A DNA stretch of 64,000 nt, taken from positions 1,993,501 through 2,057,500 of the forward strand of contig NC_008609.1 in the NCBI RefSeq assembly GCF_000015045.1. The letters run 5' to 3'. The notes under the pieces were generated by a model. The model made no database searches. It was not told the DNA's origin and saw nothing but the letters and a program-made list of their open reading frames with translations. Made by a program: the position numbers and the translations under genes. Below, in pieces: positions 38,885 through 47,455 of this stretch. This DNA is from Pelobacter propionicus DSM 2379. Its GTDB lineage: Bacteria > Desulfobacterota > Desulfuromonadia > Geobacterales > Pseudopelobacteraceae. Numbering within the stretch: the first letter of the stretch is position 1; each line of letters starts with the position of its first letter.

Positions 38885-40738
38885 ATGGAATTAGCAAATT
38901 ACCTATTAACTGTTGCAACCCGACATGCACGGGCAGTAGATGCCCATGAAGAAGAAATGAAGGAACTTCGGCTCCGGGAAAAACGGAGTAAGAGTGGACG
39001 ACATAATTTCAGTCTGACCTATGACGACGAAACCGCGCTTCTCAAGGGTGTCATCAGCTGGGTTCGCGGTAAACCCGCCTGTCTGAAAAAACTCAGCTCG
39101 CCAGCCATCGGTTCCCTTGCGTACATTTTTCAGGCGAAAGTTGCGGATGATCCCAATATCGAAGGCTACGAAATAGTCGATAAACTGGTGTATGACCCTG
39201 AAAAAACAATCAATTACCTGAACAGTTTAGGCGAGTTAAAAGAACAGGGGTGGATTCGACTGATAGATATACCGGGTAAGTCATTCACCGAACAGCCACC
39301 GTTTTGCTGGTTGCAGTCTTACATCGAGCTTGGTGATACCTTTCACAAGGAAATGGGGGCGTCTCAGCAAAGCAGTCGTTCCTTCATCTCTAATGATGCT
39401 TATTTGGACGCCGCATTCTTATATCTACAGGCAGTGATCCATGACGACACCTCAATTTACCATGTAAACGAACCGGCAACTGACTTGGCGACCTACCAGC
39501 CTGAAGACTGGTTCAGACGGATTGTCATGGCTGTGCAGTGCTCGACCTGTTCCTTACCGGCGGCAGGGACCATCGAGAAGTATTCCCTGAGTGTGCTTCA
39601 GCATCTAACCTTGGTCGGCCTGCTCGGCACGCGGGACGGTGATATTCAATATGACTTCACCGATCCTGCCAACGTGAGCAAGCTGTTCGCGCAGGGTCGC
39701 GTCTGTCGGAAACAGATGGAGGAGCACCTGTTCGGTGAGAAGAGCCCGCTGATGCGCAATCGGCTGCTGGAAAGCAACCATGGATCCTTCGGCGAAACCG
39801 TGCAGCTGACCCAGCTTGGTATCAAATCACTCCTCGGGAAACAGTGTGGCAAGATCACAGCTAAGGAACAGAAAAGACGCGTTAAGAAAAATACGCTCTT
39901 CGATTTTGAAGAACCCAAAGTCAAAAAGGATTCTGTCCAATTACCTGTTTCGGCAATGGAAGCAATCCAGTCGCTTATATTCAGCGAATCGCGGGAAGGG
40001 AGAGTAATCCGGAAAAGTTGGCAGTTATCGCTACCCGCTGCATGTGGTTCACCGACAGGCAGTACCGTGTTGCTCTATGGCCCACCTGGTACCGGCAAGA
40101 CACTGACCGCCCAATATCTTGCTTCTGAATTATCGCTACCATTACTAAAAATAGATGCCGCGAGGGTGCTCAGTTGCTGGGTTGGGGAGTCAGAGCAAAA
40201 TGTGCGGCGAATCTTCGATGATTATTCAATGCTGCAGAAAGAGTTGGGAATAGCCCCGGTCCTGTTGCTAAATGAGGCTGACCAACTTCTTGGTGCTCGC
40301 GACGCTGGAAGCAATTCGGTTGATCGAATGAACAACAACATGCAGAACCTGTTTCTGGAAGGGTTGGAACGCTTTTCCGGAATTCTGGTGGCAACCACGA
40401 ACCGTCGCGATCTGCTGGACGAAGCATTCAGCAGACGATTCACTTATAAGCTGGAGCTGTCAGCCCCCGACAGGAACCTGCGGATAGAACTATGGAAAAG
40501 TCACCTGCCGTTGCAACGCTTAGCCGAAGATGTCGATATTGGACAACTGGCCGACCACAGTTTGTCAGGAGGAGAAATCAGTCTGGTGATCGAAAGGGCA
40601 GTGCGCCTTTTGTCCTATCGCGGAATCACAACCATCGACCATAAGACCCTGATGGATATCGCCAGAGAGGAACTGGCCAGCCGGATGAAACGCAACGGAC
40701 CATCTGGCAAGATCGGATTTGGTGCTGTAAATAGCTGA
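38885..40738 (+). CDS. AAA ATPase with unknown N-terminal domain
   Basis: 617 residues. About the first 380 are unrecognised, with a basic helix near 20-40. The C-terminal AAA module has Walker A LYGPPGTGKTLTAQYLA near 405, a SCWVGESEQNVRRIFDD segment, Walker B PVLLLNEADQLL near 460, sensor 1 LVATTNRRDLLDEAFSRRF near 500 and a lid with SLSGGEISLVIERAV. The Walker B has Asn in place of the usual Asp before Glu (LLLNEAD); the Glu is kept. Closest in general type to CDC48/FtsH-like remodelling ATPases. First gene of a plus-strand set with bet and the Cas4-like nuclease; SD AAAGGAG lies 9 nt before the ATG. Confidence 0.82.
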   Translation: MELANYLLTVATRHARAVDAHEEEMKELRLREKRSKSGRHNFSLTYDDETALLKGVISWVRGKPACLKKLSSPAIGSLAYIFQAKVADDPNIEGYEIVDKLVYDPEKTINYLNSLGELKEQGWIRLIDIPGKSFTEQPPFCWLQSYIELGDTFHKEMGASQQSSRSFISNDAYLDAAFLYLQAVIHDDTSIYHVNEPATDLATYQPEDWFRRIVMAVQCSTCSLPAAGTIEKYSLSVLQHLTLVGLLGTRDGDIQYDFTDPANVSKLFAQGRVCRKQMEEHLFGEKSPLMRNRLLESNHGSFGETVQLTQLGIKSLLGKQCGKITAKEQKRRVKKNTLFDFEEPKVKKDSVQLPVSAMEAIQSLIFSESREGRVIRKSWQLSLPAACGSPTGSTVLLYGPPGTGKTLTAQYLASELSLPLLKIDAARVLSCWVGESEQNVRRIFDDYSMLQKELGIAPVLLLNEADQLLGARDAGSNSVDRMNNNMQNLFLEGLERFSGILVATTNRRDLLDEAFSRRFTYKLELSAPDRNLRIELWKSHLPLQRLAEDVDIGQLADHSLSGGEISLVIERAVRLLSYRGITTIDHKTLMDIAREELASRMKRNGPSGKIGFGAVNS

Positions 40739-40897
40739 CGATGTAACGATTCATCCCCGACTTTTCCCAATCCGTTTCCCCGCAGCTCATATCATTCCTA
40801 CCAAACATACTGGCCCATTCTGTACTGGACACATGGAAGGTGGCGACACCATGACAGTCGAATAGCGTCTGAAAATCCATCAACACAATTATCAAAA

Positions 40898-40926
40898 AGG
40901 CCCATTTCCTCAAGGATTTGGGCCTC
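40898..40926 (+). terminator. Terminator-like hairpin upstream of bet
   Basis: AGGCCCA (40898-40904) pairs with TGGGCCT (40919-40925), inner TCC-TCAA-GGA, followed by CTCCATTTT and then a perfect AAGGAGGTGA Shine-Dalgarno that serves only a short GTG frame of about 9-11 codons (ELPTIRKS-stop), a possible leader peptide. Confidence 0.55.
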
Positions 40927-41022
40927 TCCATTTTAAGGAGGTGAGCGTGGAGCTCCCAACAATTCGAAAAAGTTGAAGAAATTGAATGCTGAATAACCCA
41001 ACAACGAAAGGAGAACCAAATC

Positions 41023-41991
41023 ATGAGCAACGCATTAGTCAAGCTGGAGTTCGACAAGGAGCAGATGGCGGTCATCGAAACTCAACTTTTCCCTTCAGGG
41101 ACCAGTAAGGCCGAACAGCAGTATTGCTTATCAGTGGCCCGGGAGCTGTGCCTGAACCCGATCACCAAAGAGATTTTCTTTGTGAAACGCAGACAGAAGA
41201 TCGACGACAAGTGGGTTACCAAGGTGGAACCGATGGTCGGTCGAGACGGATTTCTGTCTATCGCGCACCGGTCTAAACAGTTTGCCGGAATCGAAACAAC
41301 TGCCGGTATCCGGGAAGTCCCTCAGTTGGAGGGTGGTCAATGGGGATTCAAGAATCAGCTCGTAACTGAGTGTATCGTCTGGCGCAAGGACAGCCCCAAG
41401 CCTTTTACCGTTCAGGTTGCCTACAACGAGTATTGTCAGAGGAATTCCGAAGGCAATCCGACCAAGTTCTGGGCCGAGAAACCGGAGACAATGCTCAAGA
41501 AGGTAGCCGAGAGTCAAGCCCTGCGGAAAGCATTCAACATCCACGGGGTCTACTGCCCGGAAGAGTTGGGAGCAGGTTTCGAGTTGGCAAGCGGTGACAT
41601 CGTCATCCAGGCCATCGAAGAAGAGCGCCCCGGTAATGAGACGGACAAATCCCACCTCTCCGTCGTTAAGCCGCCACAGGCAGAAACACAAGCAACGAAG
41701 ACACCCAAGCATCAGAAATCCTCCACCGCCACTACCTCACAATCAGCCCCCATCAATGAAGAGGTACAGACCTCGCCACCATCACCAGGGCAGGTCATTG
41801 ATGAAGCTGCTCTTCTGGTTATCGAACTGCTGGACGGGAAGCATATTCCCTACGACATCGCCATCAATGGGCTTGACGGAATCATCAGTGCCAAATCATT
41901 CAACGAGAAGGAACTCTTGAAATCGTCCGGTTTCCGCTGGTCTGCCGATCAGAAACGCTGGATTTACAAATTCAGGAACGAACCCTTTTAA
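41023..41991 (+). CDS. bet: Bet/RecT-type single-strand annealing protein
   Basis: Phage-lambda Bet family recombinase that anneals complementary single strands. 322 residues: the core (about 5-190) shows LCLNPITKEIFFVKR, VGRDGFLSIAHRS, WGFKNQL..ECIVWRKD and FWAEKPETMLKKVAESQALRKAF, all Bet features. After a Pro/Ser/Gln-rich linker (about 205-260) the last 60 residues form an extra domain (VIELLDGKHIPYDIAINGLD; SGFRWSADQKRWIYKF) resembling short DNA-metabolism tails found in other element proteins. SD AAAGGAG lies 9 nt before the ATG. Followed after 14 bp by a Cas4-like nuclease, its probable exonuclease partner. Confidence 0.92.
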   Translation: MSNALVKLEFDKEQMAVIETQLFPSGTSKAEQQYCLSVARELCLNPITKEIFFVKRRQKIDDKWVTKVEPMVGRDGFLSIAHRSKQFAGIETTAGIREVPQLEGGQWGFKNQLVTECIVWRKDSPKPFTVQVAYNEYCQRNSEGNPTKFWAEKPETMLKKVAESQALRKAFNIHGVYCPEELGAGFELASGDIVIQAIEEERPGNETDKSHLSVVKPPQAETQATKTPKHQKSSTATTSQSAPINEEVQTSPPSPGQVIDEAALLVIELLDGKHIPYDIAINGLDGIISAKSFNEKELLKSSGFRWSADQKRWIYKFRNEPF

Positions 41992-42005
41992 GGAAAGGAA
42001 TTATT

Positions 42006-42977
42006 ATGAATCTTATACCGTTTATCGAGACCGCAGTAGCAGCATTGAACCGCAACAAAAGCGCCGAGCTGGGGGACCGGACTCTGTATATCGGCTCAAG
42101 TGACGTTAGCGGTTGTGCCCGGAAGGTCTATCTGCAAAAGAAGAATCCGAAAGAACCGAGTGTCAGCACCATGCTCAAATTCAGCCGGGGGCATGTCGCA
42201 GAGACTTTAATCGAAAACATGTTTAATGCAGCCGGAGTAGGACATCTCTATGAAACGCAGGTAGAACTACAACATCCAGTGTATTCGAGCCTGAAAGCTC
42301 ATATAGACTTTTTGTTCAATGCCGACTTTGATGGAAATCCGGAACTCCATGTTATCGAGGTTAAATCGGTCAGCGCAATCCCCGATGATCCGTTTCCACA
42401 GTGGGAAGACCAGCTGGCTTTCCAGCTTGGTCTGCTGCGCATAAAGTATCCTGGAGAAAAGATCGGCGGTTCCATACTCGCCATTGACCTCAACGCAGGC
42501 AAGGTTCATCAGTTCAACGGCTACGAATATAACGATGCGGTATTCAACTATCTTTACACCCGTGCGCTGTATCTGCTGGACTGCCTGGAAGAAAAGGATG
42601 AGGCACTCCCTTCGGCTTCCCATACCTGTTCCTTCTGTTCGTACCGTTCCGATTGCCCCGCCATGACCCTGCCGGTAGTGGAACTGCCACCGGAAATAGA
42701 GGCGCTTGCCAGCAAGTATGCCAAGCTGAACAGCACCAAAAATCATGCAGAAAAGGAGATGAAAAGCATCCGTCAGGAACTGCTGGACTTTACCGGTCCT
42801 GTCTTCAAGGGGAGATCAGACAAGGTTGGTCTGGTAGTCTCCTCTGTTGCCCCCAGTATGGCGGTGGATGCGGAACTGCTGAAGAATCAGTTCCCGAATA
42901 TATATACCGGAGTATTAAAGGGTCGAGCCGGGTACACGAAACTGGAATGCAAGCCGGTCAAATCTGTAACTGCTTAA
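42006..42977 (+). CDS. PD-(D/E)xK nuclease, Cas4/RecB-like with Fe-S cysteines
   Basis: 323 residues. The nuclease core reads AHIDFLFNAD (Asp near 99) and HVIEVKSVS (ExK near 118), with an upstream GHVAETLIENM helix (His/Glu). One Cys at SGCARKVYL (about 38) and three in HTCSFCSYRSDC (about 207-218) form the four-Cys Fe-S arrangement of Cas4/AddB-type nucleases. A 60-residue C-terminal coiled region follows. Pairing with Bet directly upstream suggests it generates the single strands that Bet anneals, a Red-type recombination pair using a Cas4-like enzyme instead of a lambda exonuclease. No CRISPR genes occur in the window, so this is not a CRISPR Cas4. Confidence 0.85.
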   Translation: MNLIPFIETAVAALNRNKSAELGDRTLYIGSSDVSGCARKVYLQKKNPKEPSVSTMLKFSRGHVAETLIENMFNAAGVGHLYETQVELQHPVYSSLKAHIDFLFNADFDGNPELHVIEVKSVSAIPDDPFPQWEDQLAFQLGLLRIKYPGEKIGGSILAIDLNAGKVHQFNGYEYNDAVFNYLYTRALYLLDCLEEKDEALPSASHTCSFCSYRSDCPAMTLPVVELPPEIEALASKYAKLNSTKNHAEKEMKSIRQELLDFTGPVFKGRSDKVGLVVSSVAPSMAVDAELLKNQFPNIYTGVLKGRAGYTKLECKPVKSVTA

Positions 42978-43000
42978 TCACTATCACACACAACATAACA

Positions 43001-43029
43001 GCGCCCTTGTTCCCACGGTTCAAGGGTGC
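43001..43029 (+). terminator. Hairpin upstream of small membrane protein
   Basis: GCGCCCTTG (43001-43009), loop of 11, CAAGGGTGC (43021-43029; one G-U pair), followed by TTCCATTT and a GGAGG for the next gene. Terminator or attenuator. Confidence 0.5.
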
Positions 43030-43046
43030 TTCCATTTGGAGGACTC

Positions 43047-43208
43047 ATGTCGAATTACGGTTCCGGTCTTATAGGTCTGGATGTAAAGCCACGCAGAAAA
43101 GTTGCACGGAGAAACCGTTACAGGACAACGCTCAACCGATGGTTGTTCCCCGCAATCTTTGCCCTGGCGCTCACCCTGGGGCTCTTCGTTGTTATCGGCA
43201 CGCGGTAA
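43047..43208 (+). CDS. Small single-pass membrane protein, 53 aa
   Basis: Start at ATG 43047 with GGAGG 5 nt upstream. A basic N-terminal half (KPRRKVARRNRYR) is followed by one hydrophobic helix (WLFPAIFALALTLGLFVVI) and a short tail, so it is predicted to sit in the inner membrane with the basic part in the cytoplasm. No family recognised. Followed after 9 bp by radC. Confidence 0.65.
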   Translation: MSNYGSGLIGLDVKPRRKVARRNRYRTTLNRWLFPAIFALALTLGLFVVIGTR

Positions 43209-43217
43209 GGAGGGGTT

Positions 43218-43718
43218 ATGAATATGAAGGAATTATTCCAGGAAGACGGCCCGGATTGTCGCACCAAGACACTGCGGTTGCGGGTAATGAGACCCGTCTT
43301 CAGCAGGGAAGTTATCCGGGAGGATATGCCGGACTATATTGACACTAAAAGGTTTACCTCACCACTTCAGGTGTTCGAGATGTTCCGGGACCTAGTAATT
43401 GAGACGAAGGAGCACTTTCTATGCCTCCACCTCGATGGAAAGAATCGGATTGTCTGTCTGGATCGAGTATCAGTTGGCAGTCTAAATCAGAGCATTGTCA
43501 ATGTCAGAGAAGTCCTGAAATCTGCACTCCTGAGTTCTGCTGCGGCGATTCTGCTGGTCCATAATCACCCTTCCGGTGATCCGACTCCCAGCGGTGAAGA
43601 TATTGCCATTACCAGACGTCTCAAAGAATCGGGAGAACTGATCTGCATTCCGGTGCTCGATCATATCATCATTGGCGATGGTCAGTATGTCTCTTTCGTA
43701 GAGAGGGGGCTGTTATGA
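43218..43718 (+). CDS. radC: RadC-like JAB/MPN domain protein
   Basis: 166 residues, consisting mainly of the MPN (JAB) metalloprotease-like domain: HNHPSGDPTPSGEDIAITR supplies the HxH..D zinc ligands near residue 117, with the Glu upstream. The helix-hairpin-helix N-terminus of chromosomal RadC is missing, which is the normal short form on plasmids and integrative elements. Function of short RadC is unknown; it is a good marker of mobile element backbones. SD AAGGAGGGG lies just before the ATG; the stop overlaps the next start (ATGA). Confidence 0.9.
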   Translation: MNMKELFQEDGPDCRTKTLRLRVMRPVFSREVIREDMPDYIDTKRFTSPLQVFEMFRDLVIETKEHFLCLHLDGKNRIVCLDRVSVGSLNQSIVNVREVLKSALLSSAAAILLVHNHPSGDPTPSGEDIAITRRLKESGELICIPVLDHIIIGDGQYVSFVERGLL

Positions 43719-44515
43719 CAACTGAGATTATCAAACGCGATACGGTGGCACAACTGGTTGAAAACTATGAAACTGCCGTGGATGATATCACCCAAGCCTA
43801 TAGCCTGTTGCATGCTGCCAAGAACCGTCTCAATACCTCGTTCGGAATGGGGAAGCGTATCCACTCCTTCGATGTTTTACCGCATGGCTACCATCGCGGA
43901 GCAACTTTAGCCAATGATTCACTGACTCAAGTCATGGCGCAAATCAAGCTTGATGCCTGGCGCGTTCTTATGGAGCGGTTGGAATTGCGGAAGCTGCTGT
44001 CGATTGCCCGCCGCGAGGAACTGGATAATCAGCTGTCCGATGGCAAAGGACTTCCGGACATTACGCTGGAGAACGTCTGGGGGATGTTCGAGTCGGCGGT
44101 ATCGAACGTTGACCGGTATATGGAAGAGGCCGTGCTGGTGGTGTATGAATTCCTCCGGCCACCATCGTCAAAATATAAGACCAACACCGAGTTCGAGGTC
44201 GGCAAGCGAGTTATCTTGAAATGGTATGTCGAACCGAATTACTCCAAGTCCGGATTCAACGTCCGCTATTCGTATGATCCGAAGATTACCGCACTTGATA
44301 ATGTCTTCCTGCGTCTGGACGGGAAAGGCATTGTCTCAACCTATCACGGCCCAACTCATGATGCTGTTAAGGATGCGGGACGCGACGGAGTTTGCGAGAC
44401 GGACTACTTCAAACTCAGCTGCTGTATGAACGGAAATCTGCATCTGGAATTCAAACGCCCGGACCTGGTGAAGAGACTGAATGCAATTGCCGGAGGGGCT
44501 CGATTGCGAACCTGA
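43715..44515 (+). CDS. DUF4942 domain protein
   Basis: 266 residues, matching DUF4942 proteins common on integrative elements of Proteobacteria; role unknown. Notable segments are LLHAAKNRLNTSFGMGKR, LIMERLELRKLLSIARREEL region near 90, and the C-terminal half with WYVEPNYSKSGFNVRYSYD and the HLEFKRPDLVKRLN tail. Mostly helical in the first half and beta-rich in the second. The start overlaps radC by 4 bp. Confidence 0.75.
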   Translation: MTTEIIKRDTVAQLVENYETAVDDITQAYSLLHAAKNRLNTSFGMGKRIHSFDVLPHGYHRGATLANDSLTQVMAQIKLDAWRVLMERLELRKLLSIARREELDNQLSDGKGLPDITLENVWGMFESAVSNVDRYMEEAVLVVYEFLRPPSSKYKTNTEFEVGKRVILKWYVEPNYSKSGFNVRYSYDPKITALDNVFLRLDGKGIVSTYHGPTHDAVKDAGRDGVCETDYFKLSCCMNGNLHLEFKRPDLVKRLNAIAGGARLRT

Positions 44516-44537
44516 ATTTCTAACTATCATTACACCG

Positions 44538-44572
44538 AACACGGATAGGGGCTTGATGCCCCTTCCGTGTTT
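44538..44572 (+). terminator. Strong hairpin in front of moxR-like gene
   Basis: AACACGG (44538-44544) pairs with CCGTGTT (44565-44571) and inner GGGGC with GCCCC around a TTGAT loop, followed by TCTACAGGAG, the ribosome binding site of the next gene. Distance from hairpin to ATG is only 17 nt. Confidence 0.65.
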
Positions 44573-44588
44573 CTACAGGAGATATAAC

Positions 44589-45575
44589 ATGAGGAAACGC
44601 AGTAACGAAACAGTCAGCACCGAGACCACTCTGATCCCAGCCAACTACACCGTACAGGAGGTATTCGGCTTTCCGTCGCAACTTCAATTGGCGGGCTATG
44701 CGCCGGGTCATGCGCTGGTACCTAAGGCGACTCCCGGTTACGTCTGGGACGCGCGAATTGCCAGAGACTTCATAGAATGGCTAACGGAACCGAATCCCGA
44801 TCCTCTCTGGATATCAGGGCCGACCGGTTGCGGCAAGACGGATGCCCTGAAGAACGTCTTCGCAGCATTGAACATTCCAACTGTAATCGTTTCTGCAAAA
44901 AGTTCCACTGAGCCGGACGACATCCTAGGGAGAGTCCAACTTCGGGGAGGTGACACAGTCTTTGTCCCTGGCAATCTGTTGCTGGCCTACGAGAAGGGTC
45001 ACGCCATAATTCTGGACGAGATCGACGGATACAATCCGGAAGTCCTAATGGCTTGTCACCGACTGCTGGAAAGGGCGGTCGTGACTCTTGATGACGGCAC
45101 GATCATCCAACCTGCCTCCCGCATTTACATGGCGGCAACAGCGAACACACGCGGGGATGGTCAAGGAGGCGACATCTACACCGCCACCAATATCTTCAAT
45201 GTCGCATCGCTCAACCGTTTCGAGAAATGGGAGATGACCTATCCGCCCCCAGAAGTTGAAGAGCAAATACTTGAGAATATGTTTTCCGGAAAGTTGCAAT
45301 CCAACATCATGAAAGCGATGGTGAAGACCGCAACAGACATCCGACGGGCATATCTCGACGGTAACTGCCCTAGTCCGGTCTCCATCCGTGATTTGCTCCG
45401 GTGGGGAAGGAAGTTGATTCAAGCATGGAACCGTAAGGATGTTGCGCCACTATACCACTCCTTCGACAAAGCGTTCGGCAACGGCGTTGACCCGCATGTT
45501 CGGGCGATGCTTCACACGCTTATCCAAACAAACTTCGGTGTTCCAGCTCCGGAAATTCAGGGGGTGAGTCCATGA
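44589..45575 (+). CDS. MoxR/CbbQ-type AAA ATPase
   Basis: 328 residues from the ATG at 44589 (AGGAG 8 nt upstream; a longer frame from 44481 starts inside the DUF4942 gene). Walker A ISGPTGCGKTDALKN near 75, Walker B HAIILDEIDGYNPEVL near 140, sensor 1 AATANTRGDGQGG near 180. MoxR ATPases usually act as chaperones on a partner with a von Willebrand A domain; here the VWA protein is three genes downstream at 47456, so this is a probable MoxR-VWA pair. Overlaps the WGR-like gene by 4 bp. Confidence 0.88.
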   Translation: MRKRSNETVSTETTLIPANYTVQEVFGFPSQLQLAGYAPGHALVPKATPGYVWDARIARDFIEWLTEPNPDPLWISGPTGCGKTDALKNVFAALNIPTVIVSAKSSTEPDDILGRVQLRGGDTVFVPGNLLLAYEKGHAIILDEIDGYNPEVLMACHRLLERAVVTLDDGTIIQPASRIYMAATANTRGDGQGGDIYTATNIFNVASLNRFEKWEMTYPPPEVEEQILENMFSGKLQSNIMKAMVKTATDIRRAYLDGNCPSPVSIRDLLRWGRKLIQAWNRKDVAPLYHSFDKAFGNGVDPHVRAMLHTLIQTNFGVPAPEIQGVSP

Positions 45576-45943
45576 TTCCGAACCTGCAACCCCAGACCAT
45601 ATATGCTGTTCACCTGCGGGCTCCATCATCGACTGGTGGAAAGGACTGGGTCGGTTCCGTAACCTCATATGGAGAAATCCATACCTATTGGGGAAGAACG
45701 AATCAAATAAACCAGCATGCTGCCAAACTGGGAAACATCACTGCGCTGCACAAAATTATCAGCCAGAAGAAGAACGGCAAGGACAGGTACCAACAGGTTG
45801 ACGAGTACCATCCGCAACAGGGGTGGCAGAGTCAGAGAGATCAGACTCCATCTCCATCGCAAGCCAAAGCACCACCGCCTGTCCCCGCACCTGTTGTTGA
45901 CTGGGTAGAAGCGCCGCCAGCTTCAATCCAGTGGGACTTTTAG
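45572..45943 (+). CDS. WGR-like small protein with C-terminal IQWDF
   Basis: 123 residues. The first half (YAVHLRAPSSTGGKDWVGSV, then HTYWGRTNQIN) resembles a WGR-type domain, a fold often found next to DNA-binding and repair proteins; this is a modest similarity. The second half is Pro/Gln-rich and ends IQWDF. The 310-aa protein of the next gene ends IAWDF, so the two share a terminal peptide. It is translationally coupled to the moxR-like gene. Confidence 0.65.
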   Translation: MIPNLQPQTIYAVHLRAPSSTGGKDWVGSVTSYGEIHTYWGRTNQINQHAAKLGNITALHKIISQKKNGKDRYQQVDEYHPQQGWQSQRDQTPSPSQAKAPPPVPAPVVDWVEAPPASIQWDF

Positions 45944-45977
45944 AAAGCAATCAATTCAACCTCATAAGGAGAACTCG

Positions 45978-46910
45978 ATGAAGACTCAGGCCATTCTCGA
46001 CCAGATGATTCTCGTAGTATTGAACATATCCCTCTGGCAGGGGCGCAAAGCACTGCAGGCAGGCGACCTTGCTACAAACGGAATAGACGTTAGCAAGCTG
46101 CCACCGGGGACACTCGCTACCCTGGGAAGCAAACGGATTATCTCGCCCGATGCGCTGAAGGTCTTTCTCGCGCTGAAACGTGAAGCGGTCACACTCTGTC
46201 TGAAGAACGGAGTGCGTTTTGGAAGTAATGGTTATGCAATTCCCCGTGAAAAAGTTGGGGAACTAAGCAGGGAGCTGAAGAGACTGAAAGATGAGTTCGA
46301 GACCGCCAAGTCAGACTTCCTTTCAGTGTATGAGCAAGAGGTAGAAAACTGGATTGACTCGAACCCGGAATGGGCACCGATTATTCGTTCAGCAGTTGAC
46401 TCCCCAAGCCACATACAAAAAGCCATCGCCTTCAACTATGCCGCCCTTGATGTGAAAGCTCCTGCGGATATTGGTGAGAACGGTCTTGATGAAGAGGTGA
46501 ACAGTCTGTATGGGCAACTCTGCCAGGAAGTCAGGTTTGCCGCCCGTCGCGCCTTCGAGTACACGTTCATTGGCAAACAGGAGGTTTCGCAGAAGGCGTT
46601 GCGTCCTATCAGGACCATCCGCTCAAAGCTGACAGGGCTTCTGTTCCTTGACCCATCCATTGCCGAGACCATCCAGGTCATTGACGACACCCTTGAAAAG
46701 CTTCCTCAGAACGGGGCAATAAAAGGTACTGATCTCAATATGGCTGCGGGTCTGGTGGGAAGGCTACTCGCCAATATGGGGCGCGTGGTAATAGGAGAAC
46801 CGGAAGGTGAAAATGACAACAGCGAAGAATCACCGGAAGTCAGCATGCCGGCAGAAATAATCAACTCACAGAATACCGGCAAGGTCGCACCGATTGCCTG
46901 GGACTTCTAG
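45978..46910 (+). CDS. DUF3150-like protein of the MoxR-VWA cluster
   Basis: 310 residues, mainly helical. N-terminal LDQMILVVLNISLWQGRKAL, a central long coiled coil (about 80-125), and a C-terminal helical bundle; the protein ends IAWDF. Size, helical content and position between MoxR and VWA genes match DUF3150 proteins of integrative elements, but that name is by context and general resemblance. SD AAGGAG lies 7 nt upstream of the ATG. Confidence 0.6.
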   Translation: MKTQAILDQMILVVLNISLWQGRKALQAGDLATNGIDVSKLPPGTLATLGSKRIISPDALKVFLALKREAVTLCLKNGVRFGSNGYAIPREKVGELSRELKRLKDEFETAKSDFLSVYEQEVENWIDSNPEWAPIIRSAVDSPSHIQKAIAFNYAALDVKAPADIGENGLDEEVNSLYGQLCQEVRFAARRAFEYTFIGKQEVSQKALRPIRTIRSKLTGLLFLDPSIAETIQVIDDTLEKLPQNGAIKGTDLNMAAGLVGRLLANMGRVVIGEPEGENDNSEESPEVSMPAEIINSQNTGKVAPIAWDF

Positions 46911-46937
46911 GATAGTGGAAATTCATTTGCAAGGGGC

Positions 46938-47210
46938 TTACAGTATGCGTTCCTTCAAATCCTTACCTACCTTGAAGAAAGGGCGTTTCTTGGCGGCAAC
47001 AGATACCTCGATACCCGACTTGGGATTCCTACCAGTACGCTCGTCATAGTCCCGGTTTTCGAAACTGCCGAAACCGCGTATTTCGATACGGTCACCGGCA
47101 ATCAGGGTGTCAGTCATACTACCAAAGATTTCCTGAACAATTTTCTCCGCAGTACCAATTGAGATGTCTTTCCTTACTGACAGTTGTTCTACCAATTCTG
47201 ACCTTGTCAT
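46938..47210 (-). CDS. IHF-beta-like DNA-bending protein
   Basis: Ninety residues with the IHF-B pattern: MTRSELVEQLSVRKDISIG, then RIEIRGFGSFENRDYDERTGRNPKSG (first 20 residues of the arm shown as RIEIRGFGSFENRDYDERTG) and the C-terminal VGKDLKERIL helix. Binds and bends DNA; element-encoded copies could assist integration or the operator loops here. It runs opposite to its neighbours and overlaps the stop of a 54-aa gene by 3 bp (ATGA). Confidence 0.93.
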   Translation of the reverse strand: MTRSELVEQLSVRKDISIGTAEKIVQEIFGSMTDTLIAGDRIEIRGFGSFENRDYDERTGRNPKSGIEVSVAAKKRPFFKVGKDLKERIL

Positions 47211-47371
47211 TTATCATTCTCCGCAAGTGTAATAACCCGTTTCGACCATTCAATAGCTCGGTGGTGACGCTCCATATCATCGGCTGATGGAAGTTTGCCG
47301 CTGGTCATTGCCAATGATGCTTCCAGTAATTCTTTCAGAGCCGCAAGTAAATCATTTTCTAAAAGCGTCAA
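47207..47371 (-). CDS. Small hypothetical protein, 54 aa, upstream of ihf
   Basis: A short frame from a TTG at 47371 (GGGGG 6 nt upstream) encoding mostly helix: LLENDLLAALKELLEASLAM then a DMERHHRAIEWSKRVI helix. Stop overlaps the IHF start in ATGA. Small proteins of this LLEALKELL type are frequent in phages and mobile elements; function unknown. Confidence 0.5.
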   Translation of the reverse strand: MTLLENDLLAALKELLEASLAMTSGKLPSADDMERHHRAIEWSKRVITLAENDK

Positions 47372-47455
47372 AGCTAACCCCCATAAGTTATGACACTTTT
47401 ACTATCACAACTAACCAATTTCAGTCCACGACAATATTTAAAAAGGAGAAATTCC

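Noticed and set aside
42006-42977. Considered as a CRISPR Cas4 and searched around it for an array
   Set aside because: No direct repeats with unique spacers of CRISPR size and no other cas genes; the neighbouring bet gene explains the nuclease better.
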